This document shows, one piece after another, positions 21,561-32,623 of a stretch of DNA of 64,000 nt. The stretch is from Perca fluviatilis (lineage: Eukaryota; Chordata; Actinopteri; Perciformes; Percidae), in the NCBI RefSeq assembly GCF_010015445.1, contig NC_053127.1, positions 31,116,715 to 31,180,714 on the forward strand, in the 5' to 3' direction. Position 1 is the stretch's first letter. Each line of letters opens with the position of its first letter. The position numbers and the translations under genes are program-made. The notes beneath the pieces are model-generated. The model saw only the letters and a list, made by a program, of their open reading frames with translations. It searched no databases and was not told the origin of the DNA.

Positions 21561-21936
21561 AGGTTTGCAATATTATCCCCTGATGAGAGCCGAACAACTT
21601 CAGCTGCGGGACTGATGCAACACGCAACACCTGGAGAGACTGGCAAACAAAAGGAAAACACCTAAACACGGCACGTAACAGGTGCACATACACGAATATG
21701 TCTTGGTGATGATTCGGTGCATATCAATAAACACAGTGCAAGAGCATAAAGACATCATATAAAATAAAAATAAGAAATGTTACAACAAGCATATCATTAT
21801 ACGTAAAAAAAATATGTTATCAAAGTGTCCGTTTCAGTGGGTACACTTGTGCAGGAATGTGCAAATTATTGTCCAGTGGATGTAAAAGTTCACAGTGTCG
21901 GTATAAGTCGAGAAATATGTGCAAGAGAGGAGACAG
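21561..21936. other. Intergenic, nothing recognised
   Basis: Sequence next to the broken Tc1 copy. The minus-strand frame runs to 21693 but shows no transposase homology beyond about 21,560. Confidence 0.5.
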
Positions 21937-21939
21937 TTA

Positions 21940-22506
21940 GGCCGGTTACACACTGGCTGCGTGGCGTGTCTCCCATGGTAACAGGTTAGAGCTTACACAC
22001 TGCCTGCGTGACACGCACGTCTCAGGCGCGGCTCGAGCCGAAAACGCGCGCATGCTAGAAATAGTACCGACGCCTATTTTTCACTCGACACGCAAGCGTG
22101 TTGGAAGCGTTTCCAGGCAAAATAGAATAGGAAAAGATGTTTATATGTCATTTTGACACAAATACATATTAATAAATAAAAAAATCTCTATGTTTTGATA
22201 TAAATGCAGATATATAAATGCAATAAAAAAAAAAAATTCTAATCAATACAGAAGTCAATACAGAACGAAATATTCTGTAGCCTATTTTGCCGTCAATACT
22301 GCCGGCGTTGTCTTTGCTGTAATCAGATCAGAATATATTTAATGTTTAACATGGTATTTCATTCTATCAATGGGAAACATCATGTGACCAGACAAGGCTA
22401 GCAGCAGCAGCGCCGCGTCAGACACGTTTCTGGTGTGTAAAGACATAGAAATATCCACGCAACAGAAACGCCACGCTCACGCCACGCAGCCAGCGTGTAG
22501 GCGGCC
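21940..22506. mobile_element. Harbinger-like MITE with TTA target duplication, 567 bp
   Basis: The left end GGCCGGTTACACACTGGCTG matches the complement of the right end CAGCCAGCGTGTAGGCGGCC with few mismatches and continues through CGTGGCGTG. TTA flanks both sides (21937-21939, 22507-22509), the 3-bp target duplication expected of PIF/Harbinger elements. No coding capacity. Confidence 0.8.
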
Positions 22507-22509
22507 TTA

Positions 22510-23350
22510 GGATGTGCATCAGGAGGATAAGAGACTGTGTCAGTTGGGGTTTAAAGTATTAATTTGCATACCCCAAAATTCTACGGTATTTCAGTAAATG
22601 CACTTTAACAATGATACTTTTCTTTACCGCTGCATCTTAACAGCCCTTAATCCTAAAGTGTACCAGTACCAACAAAAACAAGAGTAAAAGATACTCAGCA
22701 GCAAAAAGGCCGCAGATTCATCCTGCTATCTCAAATTAAAAATGTCTAAACGCACACTGAGCAACAAATAGAAATGCGAAACTAAAATACTGTGACCACA
22801 GAGCCGCTCTCATATCCGTCTGGTAGCCTACCCTGTGGTATAAAGCAAATGTGCTGACATCAGGATGCGGAGGTGTTTCTAACAGTTTCTCATTACTTGC
22901 CATTTGGAGAGTTGCCCTAATGCACATTTGGGTTGTCATCATACCTTTCTTCACACCTTATAAAAAGCTGCGTCTGTCTCCGGGCCTCCCAGTGCTTCCT
23001 TAGTTACTATCCATCCTCTCAGCTCGTCACACTGGAGCACATGTAACCAACACAGGAGGGTTCACTGAGGACATTATAGAGCACTGGTGGCATGGAATTC
23101 ATTACCGAGTTTTTTTAATTTTTATTTTAGAAAGTGATAAAATATACTTTCATAAAAAGTTACAATTGTACAGAAGAAATGGTGTAGAATACTATAATGG
23201 ACTGTGTGTGTGTGTGTGTTGTTTGTAACCATCTTTCGGTTGGCCTTTTGTAGACCTATGCGGTTGGCTTGCAGATGTTTACGGGGCATTAATTATCATC
23301 ATCGGCTGCGGCATCCACTCATTTGGCTTATTATTTCTGTTGACTTGAAG
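22510..23350. other. Intergenic, nothing recognised
   Basis: AT-rich sequence with a short TG run near 23,200. No gene or repeat family identified. Confidence 0.5.
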
Positions 23351-23493
23351 CAGACCCGTCGCCAGACCTCAGTCTTAAGGGGGGCACAATTATTATTAGC
23401 GTACAGTACGTATATTTATAATAATCATATACTCTTGTTATACTATTCGCACGTAATCATCACGTTAAACATAACCAACAGCAATATGACCAG

Positions 23494-25258
23494 GGGCCTG
23501 TTTCACAAAAGCAGAATATCTAAATCCAGGATAAGTGATAAAGCGAGGCTTGACCTAGTCTAATCTGTGCAGCCTGGCTTGGTGCGTTTCACAAAGACCG
23601 AGCCAGGCTGAGGAGGAGCGACTAGGTTGAGCCGGGCTGAAGTAATTCAGATAGATGCGCGTCCACGGCTTTCCTCAAAAGACCGCGAGGTCGATCACAG
23701 ATTTACTGATGCCACAATGGAGAATACGCGTTGTTCATACTTTATACAGAGTGAGCAGCAGCTTCTTGTGGAAGTATGACGACGTGAAACACATTATTTG
23801 TATAAAAAGAAAAGAAACGGCCGCTGTAATGAAACCGCGAGAGAAAGCGTAGCAGACGATCACGGACCGACTGAATGCGTAATTGTAGCCTAAATATATA
23901 CATTAACTGACCACGGCTCTGAATTGAAGCCGTCATAATCATTCCATTCAAGGATTAGGCTACTAATCATTTGCACACATTAACAGTTGTACTCTTTGCC
24001 TTAAAAGTGAGCATGATGCGTAAATATCTCTTTCACTCTGTTCCTCCTCCTCTCTCATGGGCTAAAATATAAGTTTCCTAAGTCATATTAACTTCCACTG
24101 CTCGCTTTTAATGCAAAGTGTACAACTGTTCGTTTTTGCAAATGACAGTGACTCATTGAATGGTTTCAGTTAAGAACAGTAGTTCATAAATGTATATTTT
24201 AGACTATCATTCAGTCGGTCCGATATCTCCCGCGCGTTTTCTCGCGATTCATTTTTTTATTTTTATAGAGGCCGAAGTTTCCTTCTCTACATATTATATG
24301 CCTTGCTCCTTGTAGATATGGACATAGAAAATAAAGACACTGAAGAAATTGGACTCTAAAATCTAGAAACTATGAAGATAATAATGAAGTGATGATAAAT
24401 GAAGTGAGAAATTCCATGCACACTGAATGGAACAGAGTATATTCATTAGTTATTTCCCCCCAAATATGAGGTCAAAAACCATTGAGGTGTCCTCTCCCTG
24501 TTGTTACATGAATGTACAGTAGCCTACATCACTAGATAGTTAGTGGTCCAGTGAACTAAGACTATCATTTGGGAGGATTGTACCATTAGGATATGTTCTT
24601 AAATTGTACAATCCTCCCAAATTATATTCCCAGTTTACTGGACAACATAAATTGTGTGCTAAGAATGCCAAATACAATGCAAACATGATCCTTATTGTAA
24701 AGAATTTAAAAAAATTAATCAACTAAGATAATTCAAGGTGCATTGGCCAACTATAGAAATGTACGGCATTGTATGTATGCCCCTTAGTAACAGACTCCAT
24801 TTAAAACACATTTGAAATGTTATCAGCCTTTTCTAATAATCTCAACAACTGCCATAATATATTCATCAAACTTCTAACAACAATATGAACAGCAGTCTTC
24901 ATACAGCAATATAACAGTAACAATGACTGTCACATGAATAATTATAAATAAAAAAAATAATGGTCACAACAATAAAATAATAACAGTACTTAAATAAACA
25001 GCAATATGCACCTGTTGTATTTTAATCCAGGCTGATAATAACAATAGGGTAAAACCTCTGCTGGGTGATCAGAAAAGGCTCCAGGATTAAATAAATCCTG
25101 GCTGTTAGCCTGGTCGGGACCAGGCTAGCTGCACAGAATAAATCTCCATGGTGATTTATGTGCCTCCGCTTTCGTGAAACCGAATCAAGGCTTAATTCAT
25201 CCAGGATAACCAGGAAATCCCGGCTTAATCCCTTATCTTGGTTTTGTGAAACAGGCCC
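23494..25258. mobile_element. Inverted-repeat DNA transposon, 1,765 bp, nested in a hAT-like element
   Basis: GGGCCTGTTTCACAAAA at the left matches the complement of TTTTGTGAAACAGGCCC at the right (17 of 17). CAG flanks both sides (23491-23493, 25259-25261), possibly a 3-bp duplication. Subterminal ATCCAGGATAA motifs lie inside both ends. Harbinger/ISL2EU-like by its ends, but no transposase frame was recognised, so the superfamily is an inference. Confidence 0.75.
24545..24643. repeat. Long hairpin inside the nested transposon
   Basis: ATTTGGGAGGATTGTAC (24567-24583) pairs perfectly with 24606-24622 across a 22-nt loop. The outer arms (GTCCAGTGAACTA against CAGTTTACTGGAC) extend the stem with mismatches to nearly 100 nt. 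Confidence 0.85.
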
Positions 25259-25427
25259 CAGGTAGCCTATATAGCCTACAACACATTACATAGAAGCAAT
25301 GTTATGAATATCCATAAAACACTTGACTATACAACATATTAGATGTAACACCAGAAGCATCTCTCAAACATTGCATTTTAAAGCAGTCAACAGAAGGATA
25401 TACATTGCTATGCATGTGCCATGAGAC

Positions 25428-25482
25428 ACACACGCACGCACGCGCACACACACACACACGCACGCACGCACGCGCGCGCGTG
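25428..25482. repeat. Compound CA/CGCA microsatellite
   Basis: Alternating CACACG, ACGC and CGCG runs of about 55 bp. Purine/pyrimidine alternation makes it a candidate for left-handed (Z) DNA. Confidence 0.85.
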
Positions 25483-26602
25483 GAGGCAGCATGTCCTCTC
25501 TTCAGTCCCTCCTGTCAGTTGAAGCTGCATGCTTATTTAAGCCCTTGTCTGTAAATCTTAAACCCCTTAATGAAGAAGGTCGCGTCCGATGATACAGATG
25601 TAAATTTCCTGCAGGCATAACAAAATGCGGAGTCCTTTTCCACCGAGTAGCCTACGCAAGCCAGTCCCTGTTCAAATACCAGCTAGAGGAAAATTATCGG
25701 TTTTTTTTAACCAAACATTTTGACTGGATATTTCCTCAACACAACCTGTTTGGGTTTGTCCGTCACACCCCTGATTCAACAGTTAGTTGTGGCCCAAATG
25801 CTGCCCCGTCGCGCAGTTGCACTTGACCTGCAGGTCCTGCCAGGCCCAGGGTCGCCGCACGGAGCTACTAGCATCAGGCTCAGACTGTCGTCCAGGGGCT
25901 CCTTCTCCAACGACAACATCAGGAGGCGTCGGTGTGCCGTATCCAGTTTGGCAGAGGAGAATGTTGGTGGGCTTTTCAACCACTTACGGATATCCATGAC
26001 GAACTGAAGCGGGTAAGCGCGGCGAAAACTCATCCAGCTTTCAAAAATGTGCGGTAACTGTTGAGCGGCTTACACTGACGTAGGGCTACGTCACGTAGGC
26101 CTAACTTTCTTTTTAGTAAGGCCGTGATAGGCTGTTGCAGTGTAGATTCCCATCAATCAAACAAAAATCACACCATTGTTTATTTATATTTTTAATGTTT
26201 TAATGATAAAGAATGCAACATTAATGCAATACAAAATTAGCAACTGTGATAATATAAAATTAAAGTAATTTTTTTAAGAGGTCTGTGCCTCAAGTGGGGG
26301 GGCACAAGCATTTTTGGGGGCGGGCCCGGCCCCCTATGGCCCGCCCATAGCGACGGGTGTGACTTGAAGTGAGGCATGAAGCCAATTTCTGTGATGATTA
26401 TAGAGCAGAAACAGTGGCAGTTTATACAGTCCATGAAAACTGATGGGCAGGCTTAATTAGTGGTTTGAACTGGTTTTTCCAACAGCATCCAAATGTAAAC
26501 CCCACAGGGCCAACTCACAACTTGTAGTTGATAGAGGAGGAAACAGCTGAGAAAAAAACACACTGATTAACCTATACATGATGATATATATGATTTGTTT
26601 AC

Positions 26603-27393
26603 CAGTCCTTCCAGAAAAGTGCGGCGTTTTTTTGTGATTGTTGTGGGCAAAATTCCTTGATTATGCGGCACATTTTCTTAAAAAATGCGATGGAATATGC
26701 GGGATATTTATGCAATTTTATGTGATGAAATTGCGGGAACTTGCAAAAATTGCAGGAACTTTATGAAAAACAGAAAAAAGGTGATTCCCCCAACACCCTG
26801 CTTTTTTTTTTAACTTCATTTCAAAAAATTGTTTACTCAGTCATCGCAATACGTAAACAAATAACATACAAAAATATATACAAATAATATAATATGAAAG
26901 TAAAAATAAAAGTAATAGTCTAAACAGAGGGAAATAAAAGATACAAAAGAGACAGACTTTCAAAAACCGTTAGTAATATAGACAGCAGGAGCACTTAAAG
27001 AAATTTGAGTAGACATCAGATATTAAGATAGCTTTCTGATACCAACTTAAGAGACTCAAAGTACATGTCAAATCCTCCCCCAACACCCTGCTTTTCGATG
27101 AAGTTCACGTCGCGTAATTACGTCACTTCATAACGTTCCCTGGCAACAGGGGAAAATGGCTGCTCTTGTGTGAAGTAAACGCAACATTTTTCAACTTTCT
27201 GCTAAGATATGTGTGACTTTTTTGCAACGAAAATGCGGGGATTATGAAATCATGCAAGCCCCGCATATTTTGCGCGGAAATCGGCAATTTATGCGGCGAA
27301 AGTGCGGCGTATTTGAAAAAATGCGGCCCCCCGCATAAATATGCGGACTTTGGCTGATTATGCATTGAATCATGCGTTTTTCTGGAAGGACTG
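26603..27393. mobile_element. Inverted-repeat MITE with retro-insertion inside
   Basis: CAGTCCTTCCAGAAAA and TTTTCTGGAAGGACTG are perfect inverted ends, flanked by GTTTAC on both sides (26597-26602, 27394-27399). The interior is rich in ATGCGG/TGCGGC motifs. A 270-bp insert (26806-27075) splits it, so the original element was about 500 bp. Confidence 0.82.
26806..27075 (-). mobile_element. Retro-inserted sequence with 20-bp target duplication
   Basis: TCCCCCAACACCCTGCTTTT occurs at 26786-26805 and again, identically, at 27076-27095, on either side of a 270-bp block absent from the rest of the MITE. The block begins with a T-run on the plus strand, so it has an A-tail on the minus strand. Long perfect duplication plus A-tail points to LINE-machinery insertion: a 5'-truncated LINE or a processed RNA copy. 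The family was not recognised. Confidence 0.75.
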
Positions 27394-27562
27394 GTTTACA
27401 GGTTAGCATTATCTGTAGCCTAGAAATCTAGACGCACCCTAGCGGCAGCAAATGTAATTTGCAGCCAGGGTCGTCTAGAAACTCTCCGTTGGCTTGCGAG
27501 CTGGAAAAACCAAACTCTGGTCAGGCCAATCACATCGTGTATAGAGTCGGTGGGCGGGGCTT

Positions 27563-27775
27563 ATGGCTGCTGCTGCTGGGAACAGCGGTCTTCAGGAAGA
27601 CTTGGAGTTCAGCTTTTCTTTGAGAAAAGAACAAAGAACGGAACAGAAATCATTCTTAAAAAAGGAAGATGTCAGAGTTTTACCGACGGGATACGGCAAA
27701 AGTGTAATCTATCAACTAGCTCCGCTACCTTCTTCGTTGCTCTGGTTGGTTGTAGAGCTATCCTATTCGGATTGA
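27563..27775 (+). pseudogene. RecQ-like helicase fragment (Walker A) captured in a transposon
   Basis: The 70-residue frame starts MAAAAGNSGLQEDLEFSFSL and contains VLPTGYGKSVIYQLAPL, helicase motif I with the GxGKS nucleotide-binding core as found in RecQ-family proteins, preceded by a KxEQ segment resembling the family's Q-region. All other helicase motifs are absent, so it is a captured or deleted fragment, not a working helicase. Confidence 0.75.
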
Positions 27776-27808
27776 ATAGGATAGCTTGATGTGGGTCTGG
27801 CTTGTCAG

Positions 27809-28177
27809 TAGCGGTGGGGGAAAAGAAATCGATACAACATAGTATCGTGATATTTTCCGTGGCAATACTGTATCGATACAATTATCTATTATTGTATATG
27901 TGTTGGTCGGTTTGTCTGCTTGACAATCCCATTTTGCAGCAATAAAATTGAAGTGAGGTGAACAAACAGAGAAACTTATATTTTTAGATAAAAACAGATC
28001 GAGGCAAAGTTTCCTTTTGGGGACATCATTTGAAATTGGGAAAAAAATTTAAGTTGGAAAAGAGGTAATAAATTGCAATATATCGCAGATATGTCGCAAT
28101 ATGTTTAAAATCACAATAATATCGTATCGTGTCCTGATGATATCGTACTGTGAGGCCTCTGGTGATTCCCACCCCTA
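27809..28177. mobile_element. hAT MITE, 369 bp, nested
   Basis: CTTGTCAG is duplicated exactly at 27801-27808 and 28178-28185. The ends TAGCGGTGGG and CCCACCCCTA are inverted with one mismatch. The interior has repeated ATCGATACA and ATATCG motifs. The host element's sequence resumes directly after it. Confidence 0.88.
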
Positions 28178-28429
28178 CTTGTCAGGCTACAATTATCTGT
28201 GCAATAATGCATGGAAACAGCACCAACTGTGATTTTGCACCCCACCTTACAACTATAGTTTAATTACTATAGGCCGAGTTGTAGTTAGAAATAAATGTGT
28301 GTTATAATAAAGGTGGATTTATCCCGTATTGTACGATTACATTTAAGTCACTATTTTTTTTCCCTCACCACAGAAATTTGCCCAGAAGATTGCCTTCCAA
28401 GTGATGAGTTTTTATCTGCCCATTCCACA

Positions 28430-28662
28430 TAGACTATTTATTCTTTGCAAATTTTGCACTCAACCCATTCAGCTTTTTTTTTTTTTTATGCAACAGTTAC
28501 TTTGTATGTATATTTGCTTTTCTGTAGCCTATTTATTGTTTATTTCATTTCATGTTTAATATGTTTCTTTGTTTGTGTATGCACCTTTCACCAAGGCAAA
28601 TTCCACATAAGTGTACTTATTGTGGCAAGAAAACCTTTTCTGACTTTCTGATTTCTGATTCA
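28430..28662 (+). mobile_element. LINE 3' tail (L2-like)
   Basis: TTTGTGTATGCACC, CCAAGGCAAATTCC and GGCAAGAAAACC are followed by a CTGATTTCTGATTC short repeat, the usual end of fish L2-type LINEs (GGCAATAAA-CTGATT tail). No reverse transcriptase is attached: a 5'-truncated copy. Confidence 0.65.
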
Positions 28663-29668
28663 ACTTAATAATATGGTTTATGCATGCAGGTTCATTCAAT
28701 CTAGCTACTAGCCATTTTGTCATTTTGCCGCCATATGTCTCTAGTCAGGTTGGGACCGTGGACGGATGTATTGTGTTGGGACTATACCATACATGTTACA
28801 AATTAACTCTGTTAATTTTGACACTAGGCCTACTCTAACATACACACATTATTATTATTATTTTTATTAAGTAACAAAATGATATCGTTACTGAGAGGCT
28901 TTTATGTAGCTAGCTAGGAGTGTTTTTTGGAATGGGAGGGTTTAGGTTCTAAATTGTGATTGGACGAAAAACTGTCAATCCAATCTGACAAGACTTCTTT
29001 TTTTTTCTAAGCTGCCAGTTATTAATGCGTGATAATGTTTGGACATTCATGTTGGTGGTGGATAAGTCAAGTTTCTTCACGTGGAAATATTCTCACTACT
29101 TATGTTTTGTCGAGCAGCAAGAATAATTTAGTAAAATGGAACTTGTGCCCTGGCTCCAAGGTTCTAGCCACTGCTAACAGCTAACGTTAATGCTAACCCT
29201 TCGAAGCACCTGGACGAGCAATCATGCCTGCAGGAAGCTAGCTAAAGACCCGGGAACGTCTGCGCTAACTCAAGGCACTCCGCCATAACAACCGAGGCTC
29301 CGACTCCTGTGACCCAGGGACTAACAAACTAATACGGTACGTAGAAACTATGCAGCCACTCTCTGTCGAGTCAACCGCTTAAAGGTGTTCCCTCCTGTTT
29401 AAATGTGTAACGCCGCCCACACTGGTTAGACCTGGTTCAGGTTTAGCTAATAGCTAGCTGTCTATGGGGGGAGGCAGTCTTTACAGGTGTTACGCCGAGT
29501 TTTGCATGCCTGCCGACGATTGCATCCACAAGGGAAAACTAATGATTTCAAGGGCAAAGTACTGTTGAAAAACGGTATACTCTTCTGCGTCAGGTTCATT
29601 ATTGGTGATAAATAATCTGAAGTATATTTTAAAGTTTTTAGAGTCATCAATGTTTTATCATTCTCAGT
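28663..29668. other. Intergenic, nothing recognised
   Basis: Mixed AT-rich sequence with GCTAGC/TAGCTA scraps typical of old fish repeats. No gene found. Confidence 0.45.
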
Positions 29669-29676
29669 AGTAGTAG

Positions 29677-31502
29677 CAGTGGCGGATCTAGAAAATTTTA
29701 CATGGGGGGGCAAAGGGGTAGCAAGAGATCTTGGTAGGGTGGCAGGGGAAGACGGTACATGGAAACCCTCATACATAAACTGATATGCCCTACTACGCCC
29801 CGCAACGCCCTGCTACGCCCTGCTACGCCCTAAACTGCTACAACTATTATTTCTATTCATAGTTCCATTATCTTTTTTGTTACTATAATTACCATTATTA
29901 TGAATCATAATTCTCTATATCTGTATCCATCTGTATGTAACCAGCGACCACCACGACCCTGGATATGTCTGATGTTTCTGTTGCACCAAATGCTTGCTCT
30001 TGGGAGAATTGTTGGGTCATTGTAACTTAAAGAGTGTGGTCTAGACCTACTCTATCTGTGAAGTGTCTTGAGAAGAGTGAACTGTTGTTGTATATGTAAA
30101 TATTTACATATCTAACCCTATAACATATACAACAGAATGGAAATAGCCAAAAACTGAAAACACATCATGTCACAGGACATGTTATGTTACTGTACTGCAA
30201 TTTATATGTAAGGAGAATATAAACCAACCATATGGTCCAGGGGTTACTGCAGCCTCCTCTTCCTCTCTGTCATCTTCATCCTCCTGATCACTCTCTGCCT
30301 CTGTCCCTCTCTCTGAACCTGCAGCCTCCTCTTCATCCCTCACTGTCAATTCTTCCTTTCCCTCTTCTTTTCACTCATTTCTGCATCTCCTTCTGTGGTC
30401 TTCTCCTGCTCTGACCTGCCTGGTCTCTCCAGTTTACTGTCTTCTGCTTCTTCATTTCCCTCCTCCTCTTCCTCCTGTGCACTACGCAGGATTTTCTTGG
30501 CTGGCAATATCCCCACTTTTAGGCTTCAGCTAATATCTCCAGCTACTCTGGCCTGCAAAAGTCAAGATGTGAAAAGCTCTTGTTATTCTTGTATTACATT
30601 ACACTGTAGGGCCCTGTAGCTAATAAGTAGCCCCAAAAACATAACATCAGACGAGATTTATTACATGCACACATCAGTTATGTTTAGACTAGCCTTCTTA
30701 ATCCCGTTGTATTTGTTGTTTTCCCAGTTTGACAGTAAAGTATGTTGCCTGGTTTAATTTGTGCAGCCGTATTGCCGTGATATGTGAGAGGAAGTGGATT
30801 TTATAGTAGCCTACTCCTTAACTAATCATATACAAATGATCGGTCTCAGCAAGCTCTGTGTAGTGTGTTGTAACGTAACGCCACCCAAACGGCGACCCTC
30901 TGTAAACGTTATGAATTCAAACATGCCAGTTTGTAATATTCTGTATTATGCTCTTCTTGTCTTTACTGAAATCAAACTAATCAAACAGCAGAATGCGCAC
31001 AACCCACGAGGGAGCAATTTGACTTTCGGCTAACAGACGGACTGTTGTTGATACTGACTCGCCTTTAGCAGACATTATAATTATTACAAATTTAACTTCA
31101 GATGAAACGCGTGTTTTAACTTCACCTGGGAAACAGACTTCACTTTGAGAGGCTCGGGGAGGGGGTCAGCTCAGTCGCTCCAGTCTTTGCCGGGATGCAG
31201 GGCCCCCATTACCGCGCAGACTCGCTGTGCCGAGCGCCTGAATGTGCGAACGCTGCTCTGCACGTTTGATGCAGGGGACGTAGCTAAGTATTTGAGGGCG
31301 GCAGGGGCTAAGATTACATCTACAATTATTATTTATTATGAATTAATATAAATTAATTGTTTGTTTCAATGTTTTAAGAAGCCTGTGCACATAGTGGCAG
31401 TTTGTTTTACAAGCAAAGTTTTTGAATGCCAAAGTTAGGGCAGCTGGGGGCAAGGCTCCAGATGGAAGCAGCTGCCCCTTGCCCCCTGTAGATCCGCCCC
31501 TG
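29677..31502. mobile_element. hAT-type element, 1,826 bp
   Basis: The left end CAGTGGCGGATCTAGAAAA pairs with the complement of the right end CTGTAGATCCGCCCCTG. The 8-bp duplication AGTAGTAG lies at 29669-29676 and 31503-31510, although the right copy sits in an AGT microsatellite. On the minus strand about 30,230-30,480 reads as a Glu-rich stretch with a frame break; it is not a recognised domain. A LINE-like tail lies at 29840-30090. Confidence 0.75.
29840..30090 (+). repeat. LINE-like 3' UTR fragment
   Basis: GAGTGTGGTCTAGACCTACT and CTATCTGTGAAGTGTCTTGA are typical of the 3' region of abundant fish LINE copies. No coding part is attached. Confidence 0.5.
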
Positions 31503-32129
31503 AGTAGTAGTAGTAGTAGTAGTAGTATGCCCGTGAGGTGGATGCAGTTTTCGGCAGGGATGAATAATTTGTGCATGCATTCACGGCAGACATGTTGACA
31601 TGTCATAGTAGGAAAAGCACAGGTGTATTCAAAACCATTAAAGGTGTGATAGAATGATTATATAGGGTATTTCACACTGTTTCTTAAGGTCTCCTAATAG
31701 GGTATGTAACATTGGTTGGGCTGAAAATTGCCCAAATGCTATTTTATGGGCCTCTACTACCCTGTGAATATGGCCCTATTTGTAACAAGAGCTTTTCTTC
31801 CAAATATGGTATGCTCATGAATATTTAGATGAGCTGCGCACTGATTGGTTTGAGCGAACCACATAGAAACACATTGGAGACTTAAGACACTGCAATGTTT
31901 CGTTACTAAATTCACTTCTGAGACTTTTTTTATGCGAGAAATCAACTATATAAAGCTCAAATATGGGCCATTTTCCGAAAATGTATGGCTAATTGCAAAT
32001 TTGGTAAGACGTGTCGGATTTCAGGAGGTCAGCGGCAGCCCTGCTGCACTCCATACCCAGGAGAAAGTCACCGTTACTGGGTTACTAGACAACCGGGGCT
32101 CGGGGCTCCGCGGAGCTGGCCGGCTGCCG

Positions 32130-32420
32130 GCATAACTTTAGTATATTTACAGTTTGAATTTCGTCACACCACTGATATAACAGCTACCCTAAGGTCTTAC
32201 GAAGCTAATGCTTGTGTCAGATTTCAATTTAATGCATTTTTGTGGATAGGAGGGGTTTCGTTAGCTGCTAGCTGCTAGTGTCCATTCAATCCCATGTGTA
32301 GTTAAAGATTGAGGCTAGCTAGCTAGCTACACTTTCGGCATAACTATAATATATTTACAGTTTTAATTTCGTCATGCCATTTATAACAGCTACCCTAAGG
32401 TCTTACAAAGCTAACTGCGT
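32130..32420. repeat. Two ~90-bp direct repeats about 208 bp apart
   Basis: Both copies share ATATATTTACAGTTT-type sequence, AATTTCGTCA and AACAGCTACCCTAAGGTCTT followed by AC(G/A)AAGCTAA (copies near 32130-32205 and 32338-32415), with few differences. Confidence 0.75.
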
Positions 32421-32486
32421 GACCTAGCTAGATTCAGAAGACTAAGCTGACCTCAGGTCAGTGGTGTAGCTTATGCAAATGTTGGG

Positions 32487-32623
32487 GCCCGCGGACGGAC
32501 GCTGCCTGCCAGCTGGCTGCCCGCGGACGGACGCTACCTGCCCGCGGACGGACGCTACCTGCCCGCAGACGGACGCTACCTGCCCGCGGACGGACGCTAC
32601 CTGCCCGCGGACGGACGATGCCT
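32487..32623. repeat. 21-bp minisatellite
   Basis: Unit CCCGCGGACGGACGCTACCT plus G: one separate copy near 32,487, then five tandem copies. A multiple of three, so it reads as a 7-residue repeat (Thr-Cys-Pro-Arg-Thr-Asp-Ala) on one strand; this is a composition effect, not a gene. Confidence 0.88.

Larger units (their letters stand above)
23351..26361. mobile_element. hAT-like element, about 3.0 kb, host of a nested insertion
   Basis: The left end CAGACCCGTCGC and the complement of the right end GCGACGGGTGTG match at 11 of 12 bases. The direct repeat ACTTGAAG (extendable to TGACTTGAAG) lies at 23343-23350 and 26362-26369. Of the 3,011 bp, 1,765 bp belong to a nested element (23494-25258). 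The GC-rich part at 25,780-26,030 is open on both strands but no protein was recognised. Confidence 0.75.
27416..28191. mobile_element. Transposon carrying a helicase fragment, with nested MITE
   Basis: The ends TAGCCTAGAAATCTAGACG and (complement of) GTCAGGCTA are short inverted repeats. ATTATCTG flanks both sides (27408-27415, 28192-28199). Without the nested MITE (27809-28177 plus one duplication copy) the element is about 400 bp. It carries a RecQ-like frame at 27563-27775. Confidence 0.7.

Noticed and set aside
25720..26033. GC-rich overlapping frames on both strands
   Set aside because: They lie inside a hAT-like element, mirror each other, and show no recognisable domain.
30230..30500. 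Acidic Glu-rich protein on the minus strand
   Set aside because: The frame is broken by a stop, and low-complexity GAG/GAA repetition inside a transposon explains it.
31501..31525. let-7-like TGAGTAGTAG string
   Set aside because: It is an AGT trinucleotide run at a hAT target site; the let-7 sequence TGAGGTAGTAGGTTG is not present, nor are miR-99 or miR-125 sequences.
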